Notes: a model not told the origin generated them from the letters alone. Numbered from the stretch's first letter, positions 37,898 through 48,260 are shown. The stretch: 64,000 nucleotides of DNA from Alteromonas naphthalenivorans (GCF_000213655.1 NC_015554.1:2480001-2544000); one strand, 5' to 3'. A program made the numbers and translations.

Positions 37898-39214
37898 TTA
37901 GGTTTGCGCCTTATTGTAATATGTACTTAGTGAAATGAGACCCCCGGAGACCAGCCAAATAAAGGGCATACTCCATGATGAATTAGGAATCTGATCTAAG
38001 AGGATAATCATTGGCATAACAGAAAAAATTTGCATCGCGTTTCTTTTGTAGCAAGAATCTGCTTTTTGAAATACATATACAGAATAGAGTACAACATTGA
38101 GAACCCAGAAAATAAAACCGTAACGCAACGTCCAAACCACCCACGTCCCATCGGGTATTAATCCTGCTAATATCGCCCTTCCCGACCCGCCATAACCTAT
38201 TAGAAAATAATCTCCCAAATATTCGAGTAATAAACTTTCGTTATAAAACCTAAAATACAGAGAGTCTAATCTTTCTATTGCGAATATACCCTGTAAATTT
38301 GCATATAACCAATCCAGCGGTAGAATTGATGTGTAAACTACTAATGGATAAATACATGCAAAGACTACTATCGCCCTTAATAAAAAATTCCTAACAGTAC
38401 TAAAATTAGTATAAAAAACGACCAACCCCACCAGCGCTAATACTATAGCCGTAGCCGACTTGAGCAATATAAGAGATACAAAAAACACAAAGATAAGTTG
38501 GTAATTTATGATTTTAGATATGAAGTACTGTTTCATTTTCGTTAAGGTAATCAGAGAAAAGAAACCACACAAGTAAATATTAGCAGTTAACAGTCCGTGG
38601 CCTAGAAAAACAACCGCCCTGAAACCATCATCACGGATTTGCTGTTTGAACTCATGAGGCGAGAAACCATAAATTAGTTTATGTAATTGAGGGCTGAACC
38701 TAATTTCGAACAATACAAAAGGCAAGTAAAGCAGTAGTGCGACGACTAACAACTTATAAATTTTAATTAAATCGGCTTCCGACTTTACAATATTAATTCC
38801 GATAATTAACGGTAGCAAGGCCAAGTAAGTCGCGATACTACTAGAAATTGCCTCATGGATCGTTAGCCCAGCTTTCCAAACGCCATTATAAAGTGGATTA
38901 GTGTTAAAAATAAAATTTATAAACGATATCGAAACAATAGCTACTATTATCCACCGCACAGTTCCTTTTTGCCCAAGCCAATAAAACGTATTTTTCTTAA
39001 TCAATACGATACCAACTATGGAACCTATATACGACGCAACATACTTATCTATAGCGGGGATTAATGGAAAGTCTATTTCTACTCCGACAGGGAGTAATAA
39101 CATTCCTCCGACAATTGCTATAAATGTAGCAGTGAGGGTATCGAACTTAAGAAAAAAAATACAACATAAAAGTGGCCATAGCGCTATTAAGCCTATGTTT
39201 AGATAATCTTGCAT
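37898..39214 (-). CDS. O-antigen polymerase-like membrane protein (Wzy candidate)
   Basis: A 438-residue protein with about twelve hydrophobic helices and a large loop holding FRAVVFLGHGLL, a motif seen in Wzy/ligase proteins near their periplasmic loop. Expected to polymerise repeat units at the periplasmic face. Low sequence conservation is normal for Wzy, so the call rests on topology and on context among glycosyltransferases and a flippase. A second candidate is at 58992. Confidence 0.75.
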   Translation of the reverse strand: MQDYLNIGLIALWPLLCCIFFLKFDTLTATFIAIVGGMLLLPVGVEIDFPLIPAIDKYVASYIGSIVGIVLIKKNTFYWLGQKGTVRWIIVAIVSISFINFIFNTNPLYNGVWKAGLTIHEAISSSIATYLALLPLIIGINIVKSEADLIKIYKLLVVALLLYLPFVLFEIRFSPQLHKLIYGFSPHEFKQQIRDDGFRAVVFLGHGLLTANIYLCGFFSLITLTKMKQYFISKIINYQLIFVFFVSLILLKSATAIVLALVGLVVFYTNFSTVRNFLLRAIVVFACIYPLVVYTSILPLDWLYANLQGIFAIERLDSLYFRFYNESLLLEYLGDYFLIGYGGSGRAILAGLIPDGTWVVWTLRYGFIFWVLNVVLYSVYVFQKADSCYKRNAMQIFSVMPMIILLDQIPNSSWSMPFIWLVSGGLISLSTYYNKAQT

Positions 39215-39302
39215 TACAACACTGCTTCTTTTTTATTGTTAGAATAGAAAAGCATGACCCACCGATAGCTTAAATTGGAATTTTAGGTTCCGTAATATTA
39301 AT

Positions 39303-41864
39303 TCATATTACTTTATACACTCTTCTTATCAAAACAAAGAATAATAGTGAAAAGATAATAAATGGCAAAAGTCTTATACTTTCGAAACCTAAACTACTAA
39401 GTATAGACACACTTGGAAGAACTAATTCGTGCAAAACAAAGAGCGGAAACGCTAGCAACCCGACTGAAGCCAGCAACCTGAACGAGACTATTAAAACTCT
39501 TGATTTTATATTACTCTGTAGCAAGAACACAAAAATCGCATCTAACACTACAATTACACTAACAAAGAGAAATACCAAAGACATGTAAAGTTTAGATGTA
39601 GGCCAGTTCGTCCACATATCTATTTCGCCGCTAGAAATTCCGATGTATATCGCAGCGATACACAACATAATGCCAGCTTGAAATTTGTACAACATTTGCT
39701 TGTTTGAGATAGCACTCCACCTAAGATAATATCCAGCCAAAGCTCCGATTAGCGCAATTGCAGACATTCCTAAATAGTCATACTTTGCAGTAAATAAAAG
39801 TATGACTAACTGTATTAAAGAATTTTCAGACGCCTCAATATCTAAATTTGATATATATAGAGATAATAGCCAAAAAGTAAGCGCTGTTGTAACAATACTT
39901 GTAGCAAAATTTGTATAGCGACTTAGAAAAAGTATAATAAACGGAAATGTTAGCACAGCAAAAAAATAAAAATATAAAACTGAATATACGGAATTTGTAA
40001 CCGTCATTGCTGAGAACTGACCTCCCGCTAATGTATTGCTTATCAACCTTAAAGTTGCTAGTAAAAATATACCTGCCAATAGAATATTCATATTTTTTAT
40101 TGACGTAGATTTTAACGTTTTAATGTCATTCAGTTTGTTTTTGACTAAGCTTGCACCGTAAGTAAGACCGAACATTAGCGCGAATCCCGTAGTGCCAGAA
40201 TTAAAAACTACAGCAAAATGTCTATCTAGTCCGTGAAGAAATAGTGGCATACGTTCAAACAAGCCCGTACTCCAGTGTGCTATTATATTTATGAGAACAA
40301 AAATCCCGCGAATTAAATATAGTGATAAGTTTTCAGGCGTTGTGAAAAAGGCATGTTTGTTTTCAACATAACTATTATCGTCACTGTCTTCTATTAGTGT
40401 TTTTTTCTGCTCTTTTCTTTGAATAACCTCTTTCAAAGTCAATCCATCAACCAACCACATGATTTCATCATTGGGTAAGCCCATTTTCTCAAGCTTTACC
40501 AACAGCATTAGTGTCGAAAGTGAATCCCCGCCTAAAGATTTAATTGAGTCATCAGGGCCTACTTCATTGACTTTAAGAACAACCTTTAATGCTTTTACAA
40601 GTAATTCTTCAAAGTTTTCGTCACTAACAGACTCTTCATTTAATACACTCTCACCTTCTATGTCGCTAAAATAGAGTTCTTTGCGCTTAACCTTGTTAGT
40701 AGCGGTTCTTGGTAGTTCATCTACCATCAGCACTTTTATCAGTGATTTTATATTTAGTTTCTTTTCTACCAACTCATCGTTGAGTGCATTAATCAATTCA
40801 TTTTTTCTTTCTAGCGCTCTACGCGAAATAGCGATTGCTGGCAGTTCACCTCTTAGCTCATCTGAATATTTAAACACTGTGAAATCTGAAGTATCAACAC
40901 CAACTTTTTGGGATAGCGCTAAATCCAGCGTATCTGGGGAAAGCTTAATTCCGCCACAATTGATAACGTCATCATCCCTCCCTTTGAAATAGACATAGCC
41001 ATTATCTATTTCGCCTAAATCAGTAGTTTCAAACCAACTCTCCTTACCGAACAGGTAATCTTTATCAGAGCAAATTTTACTAGTGACGTGCGGCCCCTTG
41101 ATAGCTATACGACCATTTTCAGAAATCTTAACGCTTACGTCGTCAAAGTATGTTTTACCGACAGAGTCTAATGCTTTTTTCTCGTGGATTTTAAGAAAAG
41201 TAGTTCGGGATGCTTCGGTTAGTCCGTAGTGCTGAACAATCTTAGCGTTAGGGAAAAGTTCAGCCAGCTTCAGTTTCTCTTCTGCAGCCATATACTGACT
41301 ACCAATTTCTATCCAGTATACTTTTTTAGCTAACTCTTGGGTGATCAGGTCACTAAACGACAACAAGACACGCCACAAGCTTGGAACAGCAGAGATCGCA
41401 TTGATTTCGTCAGCTTCTAACATTCTAACTATTTCTAACGGATCGAATTTTTCAGGCACATAAAACTTTCCGTCAACGAGGGAAATGGCTCTACATCTGC
41501 CAAACCCGAAAGAGTAATTGACTGGGATACCTACATATTCTTTGATCTCTGAAGTCATCTCCATGACTTCAACTAGCCTTTCTGCAGTATTTTTTAATGA
41601 CTCATGAGCAATATGGACGGCTTTAGGTTCACCTGTAGTCCCAGATGTGTATAGAATTTGTGCTGTGGATAATGAACTTTGAGGTACGTAAGCTGTTCCC
41701 TCATACCAACCATAAGACTGATTAATGGCAATCACGTCATGTTTTCCGTTATGCTTGGCTATTTGTTCGACTGTTAATCCTTCATTCAAGCTTTTAAAAA
41801 GCGCATCAACATACGCAAGTGAATTAACAGGTTCAATAAACACGTGCTTCCGCGAAGAAGTCAT
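39303..41864 (-). CDS. Adenylation - carrier - membrane acyltransferase-like fusion protein
   Basis: An 853-residue three-part protein. Residues 1-400 are an AMP-forming adenylation domain: YTSGTTGEPK (72-81), QHYGLTEAS, TTDLG, GRDDDVINCGGIKL and the A10-type Lys391 in TNKVKRKEL. The segment before the P-loop is only about 70 residues, roughly 100 shorter than usual; AGGAA before the ATG supports this start. Residues about 412-485 are a phosphopantetheine carrier with attachment Ser448 in GGDSL. Residues 512-853 hold about ten membrane helices, acyltransferase-3-like in pattern. It looks like a self-contained machine that activates an acyl or amino-acyl group and passes it through the membrane to the polysaccharide, a DltA-DltC-DltB arrangement in one chain; that role is inference. 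Confidence 0.8.
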   Translation of the reverse strand: MTSSRKHVFIEPVNSLAYVDALFKSLNEGLTVEQIAKHNGKHDVIAINQSYGWYEGTAYVPQSSLSTAQILYTSGTTGEPKAVHIAHESLKNTAERLVEVMEMTSEIKEYVGIPVNYSFGFGRCRAISLVDGKFYVPEKFDPLEIVRMLEADEINAISAVPSLWRVLLSFSDLITQELAKKVYWIEIGSQYMAAEEKLKLAELFPNAKIVQHYGLTEASRTTFLKIHEKKALDSVGKTYFDDVSVKISENGRIAIKGPHVTSKICSDKDYLFGKESWFETTDLGEIDNGYVYFKGRDDDVINCGGIKLSPDTLDLALSQKVGVDTSDFTVFKYSDELRGELPAIAISRRALERKNELINALNDELVEKKLNIKSLIKVLMVDELPRTATNKVKRKELYFSDIEGESVLNEESVSDENFEELLVKALKVVLKVNEVGPDDSIKSLGGDSLSTLMLLVKLEKMGLPNDEIMWLVDGLTLKEVIQRKEQKKTLIEDSDDNSYVENKHAFFTTPENLSLYLIRGIFVLINIIAHWSTGLFERMPLFLHGLDRHFAVVFNSGTTGFALMFGLTYGASLVKNKLNDIKTLKSTSIKNMNILLAGIFLLATLRLISNTLAGGQFSAMTVTNSVYSVLYFYFFAVLTFPFIILFLSRYTNFATSIVTTALTFWLLSLYISNLDIEASENSLIQLVILLFTAKYDYLGMSAIALIGALAGYYLRWSAISNKQMLYKFQAGIMLCIAAIYIGISSGEIDMWTNWPTSKLYMSLVFLFVSVIVVLDAIFVFLLQSNIKSRVLIVSFRLLASVGLLAFPLFVLHELVLPSVSILSSLGFESIRLLPFIIFSLLFFVLIRRVYKVI

Positions 41865-41953
41865 ATAAGTTTCCTACTATTATTCTATTCCAACGCGATG
41901 GAGTATATAAATAGAGTTGGTGATGCTAGCTTTCAGCGCTTTTGTTGCAATAG

Positions 41954-43261
41954 CTATGAAAAACTATTGGTAGTGAATTTAGGTTTTAGCCCTTGACCTA
42001 ATGTCCACATATAAACTTCATTGATTTGGTCTACTTTAGCCTGCCAAGTATAATGCTGCTGAATTCTTCTTAGGCACTCCGCTCTTTTTAATGCTAAACG
42101 CTCTGGATTAGATGCAATCTCTTCCAATGTATTCTCAAGGTTTCTAATCAATTGAGTTCTGTCGCTAATAGCAACCTTATACCCGCTACTTTCATTTACT
42201 AATTCAGTTGGACCCGCGTAGTCTACTACTACAGGCACAATTCCAGTAGCCATCGCCTCTAAAACAACCCCACCCCCAAACTCTCTAATACTGGGAAAAA
42301 CTAATATGTCACTCTCTAACAATTTACTTTGTAGAAGTTCATGAGGAACAAACCCATGAACCGTGACGTATTGTTCAAGACCTTCCCTTTTTACTAAGGA
42401 TTTTAAGTTTTCTTCTTCAGGTCCGTTTCCATATATATCGTAAGTCATTTTTCCTTGTTGCAATAAACCTTTCATCGCTTGAATGGCCATATCAGCGCCC
42501 TTGTATGGCACCAATCGCCCAATGAAAACTGCTTTGATGGGATAGTTAAAACCTGAAGAGCTAACCTTTGAGAAACGCTCGGTATCAATACCATTTTCAG
42601 GGAGGTAAAAAAGCTTTCCTGCTGCTGAACTAGGCATTTCATTCTGTGTCGCAATCGAGCCGCATATTATTGCGGAAGCATCTCTTCTTAATGCAGTATA
42701 CCCGGGCAAAAATTTATAGAAATTACGAACCTTAGTAAGCCACTCTTTTTCCTTCTTTCTTAGCTCATCGAATTCGTCTGGCCACGCCACCCCACCATTA
42801 AGAGGACCAACAACAAATGGAACCCCGATTTTTTTAAGTTTTTTTGCTAAATAACTTGGTGCAGTAGGGCTTACGGGTGTAATGCGATGAACAATATCGT
42901 AATTTCCCTTTAACAACTCACCTTTAAATTTTTTCCAGCATAAATATTCGAAATAAGGGTAAGTAAAACTGGCAACGGCCGTGGCAATCGTCCAGCCTAG
43001 TGACGTCCCCCCACGAAGTAATTTACCCAATTGGTAAAAAGGCTTATTAATAGCTTCGGTATCAATTGAAGTGAACTCTGCACCTTCGTTCCAACCAAAT
43101 CTTTCAATAGCGGATTTGTTTCTTTGCTGGGTTGCGAGATGAACATCAAAATGCTGAGATAATGCGTTAGTGAACGACCACCCCAAAAGAGGTACGCTAG
43201 TCCATTCTGGGTTTGCAGCTTCAGCGATAACTAGAATCCGAAGTTTTTTTATATTGTTCAT
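41954..43261 (-). CDS. Family 4 glycosyltransferase
   Basis: A 435-residue GT-B enzyme using a nucleotide sugar in the cytoplasm. N-terminal Rossmann half to about 220, then VFIGRLVPYKGADMAIQAM, YDIYGNGPEEENLKSLV and the donor-binding EFGGGVVLEAMATGIVPVVVDYAGPTEL (E-x7-E). The donor sugar is unknown. It sits between two acyl-modifying genes. Confidence 0.9.
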   Translation of the reverse strand: MNNIKKLRILVIAEAANPEWTSVPLLGWSFTNALSQHFDVHLATQQRNKSAIERFGWNEGAEFTSIDTEAINKPFYQLGKLLRGGTSLGWTIATAVASFTYPYFEYLCWKKFKGELLKGNYDIVHRITPVSPTAPSYLAKKLKKIGVPFVVGPLNGGVAWPDEFDELRKKEKEWLTKVRNFYKFLPGYTALRRDASAIICGSIATQNEMPSSAAGKLFYLPENGIDTERFSKVSSSGFNYPIKAVFIGRLVPYKGADMAIQAMKGLLQQGKMTYDIYGNGPEEENLKSLVKREGLEQYVTVHGFVPHELLQSKLLESDILVFPSIREFGGGVVLEAMATGIVPVVVDYAGPTELVNESSGYKVAISDRTQLIRNLENTLEEIASNPERLALKRAECLRRIQQHYTWQAKVDQINEVYMWTLGQGLKPKFTTNSFS

Positions 43262-43322
43262 ATCGCTTCCCTGTAAAGCTACTATTTAAATATTGTTAAT
43301 TATGGAGTGTTAACAGTTGGTG

Positions 43323-45215
43323 CTAGTGGGCGGTTCCACTTATGGTGATGTCTTGTCTGGGGCTCGTATTTCCATATATTTGTTGTAATACAAAATGCCA
43401 TAAGACTTCTGAGCCATAACCAGTTAAATGCCCTAAATCTGGTTGATAGACTGACTTATTATTAATTGAAAACCTACATTTATCTTGAGAGCAAAATGCA
43501 TCTGCTGGGTCTATAAAGTATGCTCCTCGGTATTCACTGGCTAACTCTTTCAGTACGAGGTTAATACCTTTAGCCCCATGAACTGCTTTACCTTTGTCAC
43601 GACACTCAACGCTTAGTTTGAGTAGTTGATTAGTTCTAGCACAACGCTCAATCTCACCGTTTATAGGGCGGGCTAATTCTCCCAGAATATATATCTTTCG
43701 ATTACTACCGATTGCGTCAATCAACGCTGACAAATGTAGCTTCAGATCTTTGATGTAATCGCCTGTAAGTGCACACGAAACGTTATTACAAAAAAGGGGG
43801 TTTCTGCTATTTGCGCGAACCCAACGCTGAGAAATAATTACATCACTTTTTCCATCAACTGCCACTTTATAGTTGTTTTTGCATGACTCAATCCAGTGGC
43901 TTCCATAAGAATTAGAATATGTATAAACATGCGGCAAAGACAAGCAGTCAGAATACCAACTTAGCTTTACAGGAACTTCAGAACGTAAAATTCCTCGAAC
44001 GAGATGACCAGCCTTGCTATCTCCAATTAAAATATAGTCGTATTCTTTATCAGTATTTAAAAGCGAAACGCCCTCTTCATTCTTGTAATTATCATCCATT
44101 CCACCATAGATTAGGCTGTTTGCTGTTAGGTCTTCTTTAGACGCCAAGCCATTAGTCTGATAAATATAAAAACCTACGCTGGAAAAGGCCAAAACAAAAA
44201 CTGAATATGCAAAAAGCTTTGTAGGAGTCTTCTTAGTAGTTATTCGTATACTTTCTATATAGCGATAACTTAAAAAACCTAGTACTACAGAAGCTAAAAC
44301 ACCGACAAAAAGATAGTTCTTATTTGTATAGTAATAGCTGAAACCTACCGCTATTGGCCAGTGCCACAAATAAATTGAATATGACCACTTTCCTAAGTAC
44401 TGACTGACTTTATTTGCTGTAATAAAGCTAGCCTCTCTGTTGGAAATAATAACCAAATAAGTGCCTATTACCGGAAGTAAGGCCATGTAACCTGGCCAAG
44501 GAGTATGTTCGGTTATGAACAAATACCCCGCAACTATAATTGCAATACCAGTAACTTCTGTAATTTTACTTTGCTTAATTGAAAGGTTTAACGGATACAG
44601 AAACGCAAGGCCACCTATTATCATTTCCCATGCCCTAGTGGGTAACATGTAATAAGATGCTGTGGGATAAAACTGCGTTCCAAATATGCTAGTAAGCAAA
44701 CTTAAAATGAAGCAAACAATTAGAACGTATTTAAGCTTCTCTAGATGGACTAGTCGAGACAGCATCACCAATATTATTGGATAGATAATATAGAACTGCC
44801 ACTCGGTCGAAAGTGACCATGTATGCAAAAGAAAGTTAGTTTTGCCTTCAAAATAGTCTTGTTTAAGGCTGAAGATAATACTGCTGGTGAAAGTAATCGC
44901 CCCCAATATATCCCGGCCAACAATCCTATAATCGTAAATAGGCAGAAAATAGTAACCCCATACCGCTAACGCTATACATAACACAGCCAAAGGAGGAATA
45001 ATTCTATTTGCTCTGGAAAGGTAAAATTTCGATAAACTGAATGTTTTTGCTTCTAGGCCTGTGAAGATAATTGCCGTCATTAAATAGCCAGAAATGATGA
45101 AGAATACATCTACACCTGCAAATCCACCAGGAAGTAAGTTAGGGAAGAAGTGGAATAGAACCACCGCGACAACTGCTATTGCACGCAGCCCATTAATATC
45201 AGACCTAAACTTCAC
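43323..45215 (-). CDS. Acyltransferase-3 protein with C-terminal SGNH domain (OafA-like)
   Basis: A 630-residue O-acetyltransferase. Residues 1-345 hold about ten membrane helices with FRSDINGLRAIAVVAVVLFHFFPNLLPGGFAGVDVFFIISGYLM and STEWQFYIIYP. Residues about 380-620 are a periplasmic SGNH hydrolase-like domain with YILIGDSKAGH (Ser) and a late DLGHLTGYGSE (Asp-His). Such proteins transfer acetyl groups to lipopolysaccharide or exopolysaccharide sugars, the membrane part supplying acetyl and the SGNH part finishing the transfer. Confidence 0.92.
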   Translation of the reverse strand: MKFRSDINGLRAIAVVAVVLFHFFPNLLPGGFAGVDVFFIISGYLMTAIIFTGLEAKTFSLSKFYLSRANRIIPPLAVLCIALAVWGYYFLPIYDYRIVGRDILGAITFTSSIIFSLKQDYFEGKTNFLLHTWSLSTEWQFYIIYPIILVMLSRLVHLEKLKYVLIVCFILSLLTSIFGTQFYPTASYYMLPTRAWEMIIGGLAFLYPLNLSIKQSKITEVTGIAIIVAGYLFITEHTPWPGYMALLPVIGTYLVIISNREASFITANKVSQYLGKWSYSIYLWHWPIAVGFSYYYTNKNYLFVGVLASVVLGFLSYRYIESIRITTKKTPTKLFAYSVFVLAFSSVGFYIYQTNGLASKEDLTANSLIYGGMDDNYKNEEGVSLLNTDKEYDYILIGDSKAGHLVRGILRSEVPVKLSWYSDCLSLPHVYTYSNSYGSHWIESCKNNYKVAVDGKSDVIISQRWVRANSRNPLFCNNVSCALTGDYIKDLKLHLSALIDAIGSNRKIYILGELARPINGEIERCARTNQLLKLSVECRDKGKAVHGAKGINLVLKELASEYRGAYFIDPADAFCSQDKCRFSINNKSVYQPDLGHLTGYGSEVLWHFVLQQIYGNTSPRQDITISGTAH

Positions 45216-45255
45216 CGTAAGGCTCCTCAGTCATTACTACTAAAAAATGACAATT

Positions 45256-45981
45256 TCAGAGCTCTGAATAAATAGCCATTAGTGCTAAGAAGTTCCTAGC
45301 GTAACGCATCATAAGCGTTCTAGGACGCTGGAGGGCTCTATACATCCACTCTAAGTGAAGTACTTGAAAAATCTCTGGTGCACGCTTCTCTTTACCAACC
45401 AAGAATAGTATCGAAGCCCCTACACAAAGCCCGACACCTCGGTTATAACGCGACTTTATTTTGCTCGCCAAAACTTCTTGTCTAGGAGAACCCACGGCTA
45501 AAAAGATAAACTCGGGTTGTTCTTCTTCAACTTCCTGAATAATGTCATCTACTTCAGCTGGTCTATTTATAAATCCCATACTAGGGTTGATGTGAAGAAT
45601 ATCAACACGCGGGAATAGAAACCTTAATTTATCAATATCTTCTTCATCTGAACCGATGATGCAAACGCGTTTTTCGTTTAGATGACCATTATTGAAAAGG
45701 TGCTCAGTAAGAGTGCTTCCGGGAATAACATTCTTTATCAGTTTTCCCTTAAAGCGCATCAACTTCTCAACAATTTTACTATCGCAAAGCGTTAAAGATG
45801 CTTCTCGATAAATAGAATGAAGATGTGGATTTCTATTGCCAATTAGCCGAGAGAGGTGATCGACATTAGGTGTAATAACGATATCGAACTTTTCGCTTTC
45901 AGCCATAGATGTAATTTTGTTGGCTGCAGCATCGATTGTAACGTCATCGAACTCTATTATTGGGGGTTTACAATGATCCAT
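45256..45981 (-). CDS. WecG/TagA/CpsF-family glycosyltransferase
   Basis: A 241-residue enzyme of the family that adds the second sugar to a polyprenyl-diphosphate-linked first sugar (WecG: ManNAcA; TagA: ManNAc). Marks: VTPNVDHLSRL, LTLCDSKIVEKLMRFKG, IIGSDEEDIDKL, FIFLAVGSPRQEVLASKIK and GVGLCVGASILFLVGKEKRAPEIFQVLHLEWMYRALQRP. It implies that an initiating sugar-phosphate transferase exists; none is in this window. Confidence 0.93.
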   Translation of the reverse strand: MDHCKPPIIEFDDVTIDAAANKITSMAESEKFDIVITPNVDHLSRLIGNRNPHLHSIYREASLTLCDSKIVEKLMRFKGKLIKNVIPGSTLTEHLFNNGHLNEKRVCIIGSDEEDIDKLRFLFPRVDILHINPSMGFINRPAEVDDIIQEVEEEQPEFIFLAVGSPRQEVLASKIKSRYNRGVGLCVGASILFLVGKEKRAPEIFQVLHLEWMYRALQRPRTLMMRYARNFLALMAIYSEL

Positions 45982-46125
45982 TTGATAATCTACTTACTTT
46001 TTATTTTTATATTTAAAACGGTTCAAAACGTCAGTCCGTTTCATCTTAAAACCGAATCATAGTTTTTACCAAATAGAGAAATTAGCTCTCTATTTGATAA
46101 ACTATGTTTTTATATTGAAATTTAT

Positions 46126-47064
46126 TTAACTTGGTTGTTTGGATTGTGTCGGCGAAGTAGATGCTCTTGCGGCATCACTTTTCCCCTTCACTAAAGCACT
46201 ATATTGAAAGCTTCTTAAATGCTTTCGAAATGCAGGGTTATCGTAGCGCTTTTTATCTTTAAGCATACTAGAAACATAACCCCACCACATAGCCAAACCA
46301 CCAATCACAAAGGGCCGCTTAGTCATACGAAATACTGCGCTAACAGTCATATACAATAGACTTGTTCCCATAAACCACTGGCCAAAACCATGTCGCATTC
46401 TGCCTGTTAATATACTTTTGTGACTAGAACCCATTGCCCGTAAATGAATAAAACGTATTTCGGGCTCATCCCATGAACATGCTACCCAACCATGCATACG
46501 GCAAGTGTGGCAATCGATACCGTCCCACATTACTTCACGAACAAATCCGCCAATCTCTTTAAAGCATTCAGTTCTATAAAACTTGATCATACCCACCGAC
46601 ATTTCACTGCCGCAGCCTTCTGAAATTAACGTACCGTCAAAAGTTTTATTTTTATTATCAGTACCTGGAAAATAAGCCTTACCGCTACAGGTCCCAATTT
46701 GCGGGTTACCATTCATACGGTTTATCATTATTTCAAAATATTGAGGGGGTAAATCTAAGTCGAGATCGAATTTACATACAAATTCAAACTCATCAGGGTT
46801 AATAGTGTCATAGCCGGTATAAAATGCGTCTATAACCCCAGGGCCGACTTTCCTTTCACCACGATCTTCTCTCCTGATGATTTTGATGAAATCAACTTTG
46901 TTAGCATACTCTTCTAAAATTTGCGGAGTCGAGTCGCTCGAGCCATCATCTACGATAACCCACAAATCAGGGATTCGGGTTTGATTAATTACAGATTCAA
47001 GAGTTCTGCGCATGTAGTCTTCTTCATCCCTACATGGGCTTATAAGGCAATACCTTCCTTTCAC
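46126..47064 (-). CDS. Family 2 glycosyltransferase
   Basis: A 312-residue GT-A enzyme: CLISPCRDEEDYMRRTLESVINQTRIPDLWVIVDDGSSDST, FVCKFDLDLDLPPQYFE (metal site DLDLD) and MWDGIDCHTCRMHGW. A hydrophobic stretch near 235-265 may bind the membrane. The donor is unknown. It lies 2 bp from the next gene upstream (GT4 at 47067), so it is clearly in one operon with it. Confidence 0.88.
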   Translation of the reverse strand: MKGRYCLISPCRDEEDYMRRTLESVINQTRIPDLWVIVDDGSSDSTPQILEEYANKVDFIKIIRREDRGERKVGPGVIDAFYTGYDTINPDEFEFVCKFDLDLDLPPQYFEIMINRMNGNPQIGTCSGKAYFPGTDNKNKTFDGTLISEGCGSEMSVGMIKFYRTECFKEIGGFVREVMWDGIDCHTCRMHGWVACSWDEPEIRFIHLRAMGSSHKSILTGRMRHGFGQWFMGTSLLYMTVSAVFRMTKRPFVIGGLAMWWGYVSSMLKDKKRYDNPAFRKHLRSFQYSALVKGKSDAARASTSPTQSKQPS

Positions 47065-47066
47065 TG

Positions 47067-48260
47067 TTACTCTCCGTGTATCATTTTAATTAATCTTTTC
47101 GTATTAATATCGGTCGAAAATTCTTTATACACCCATGCTCGGGCGTTATCGCCAATCGTCCTTATACGCTCTTTGGCGCTTAAGATTTCACGTAAAGTAC
47201 TTTCGAATGCTTCCGGCGTAGCGTCTCTAACCCAGCCAGTAACATCATCTTGGATAAGCTCTCTGATAGCAGGCAAGTTTCCTGCCAACACCGGTACTCC
47301 AGCAGCCATGGCTTCCATCATAGAAACGGGGATTCCGTCTCTATCGCCATTTTTATCATCTATGCAAGGCATCACAAAAAGACTAGCAGTAGTTAATTTA
47401 GCTAAAATATCTTTGTGTTCTAATGCTCCCCAAAAATTTACTTTTATATTTTCGGGCAGCTTAGTTGCCAATTTATTTAGATTGTCTTGTTCAGGGCCAG
47501 AGCCGATTATATTTATTGTAATTGTATTATTTATATCGCGTAGTTTGATGCACGCTTCCAGTAAAATATGGAAGCCTTTTTTTTCAATCAAACGACCTAC
47601 ACTTATTATACTAAAGTTTGATATGGAATTACTATCAGAAAATTCAGGTATATCTACTCCACAACGAATAATGTGTAGTTTTGGTTCGCAGTTGGGCACT
47701 AAATTGTAATAAAAATCCTTATGCCAATGACTGATACATGCTATTCCGCTAGCATCATTAAGCTTCTCTTCTAATAATATCCTACGCTGAAACAAATCAT
47801 TTGCATGGCCAGTAAAACTCCATGGAATGTTTAGGAAGCGGGCTATAAACAAAGCGTAAGTAGCAGAGGCATGCGCGAAGTGGCAATGTAACCAATCCGG
47901 TGAAAAAGCTCTCATTTCGTACGAAAAGCCTAATGAGCAGAAACCTTGGAATATTACCTTTGCTTTGTTTTTACTAGACATTTTTGCTTTGACGCTTGTT
48001 CTTCCCACAAACAAAAGGGTCCGTAGAGAAGATTTAGGGGCAAGAATACAAGCTTTAATGCTCGAAATTATTGCGGGAACTACACCTTTATCAAATAAAA
48101 CCCAACTAGCTGGCGCTATTCCTTTTGCCGAGTTCTCAGCATTACGTAAAGTTGCTACTTTTAAATCAACGTTATGAGTATTTAAGCTTTGCACCTCTCG
48201 CCAAACAAACGTCTCACTTAATACTGGATATTCTCCGCACAGCATAACTAATCGCTTCAT
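47067..48260 (-). CDS. Family 4 glycosyltransferase
   Basis: A 397-residue GT-B enzyme with the N-terminal GEYPVLSETFVWREVQSL seen in exopolysaccharide GT4 proteins, HCHFAHASATYA, SVGRLIEKKGFHILLEAC and DRDGIPVSMMEAMAAGVPVLAGNLPAIRELI (donor site). Its start overlaps the stop of the preceding GT2 gene by 4 bp, so the two are translationally coupled. Confidence 0.92.
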   Translation of the reverse strand: MKRLVMLCGEYPVLSETFVWREVQSLNTHNVDLKVATLRNAENSAKGIAPASWVLFDKGVVPAIISSIKACILAPKSSLRTLLFVGRTSVKAKMSSKNKAKVIFQGFCSLGFSYEMRAFSPDWLHCHFAHASATYALFIARFLNIPWSFTGHANDLFQRRILLEEKLNDASGIACISHWHKDFYYNLVPNCEPKLHIIRCGVDIPEFSDSNSISNFSIISVGRLIEKKGFHILLEACIKLRDINNTITINIIGSGPEQDNLNKLATKLPENIKVNFWGALEHKDILAKLTTASLFVMPCIDDKNGDRDGIPVSMMEAMAAGVPVLAGNLPAIRELIQDDVTGWVRDATPEAFESTLREILSAKERIRTIGDNARAWVYKEFSTDINTKRLIKMIHGE

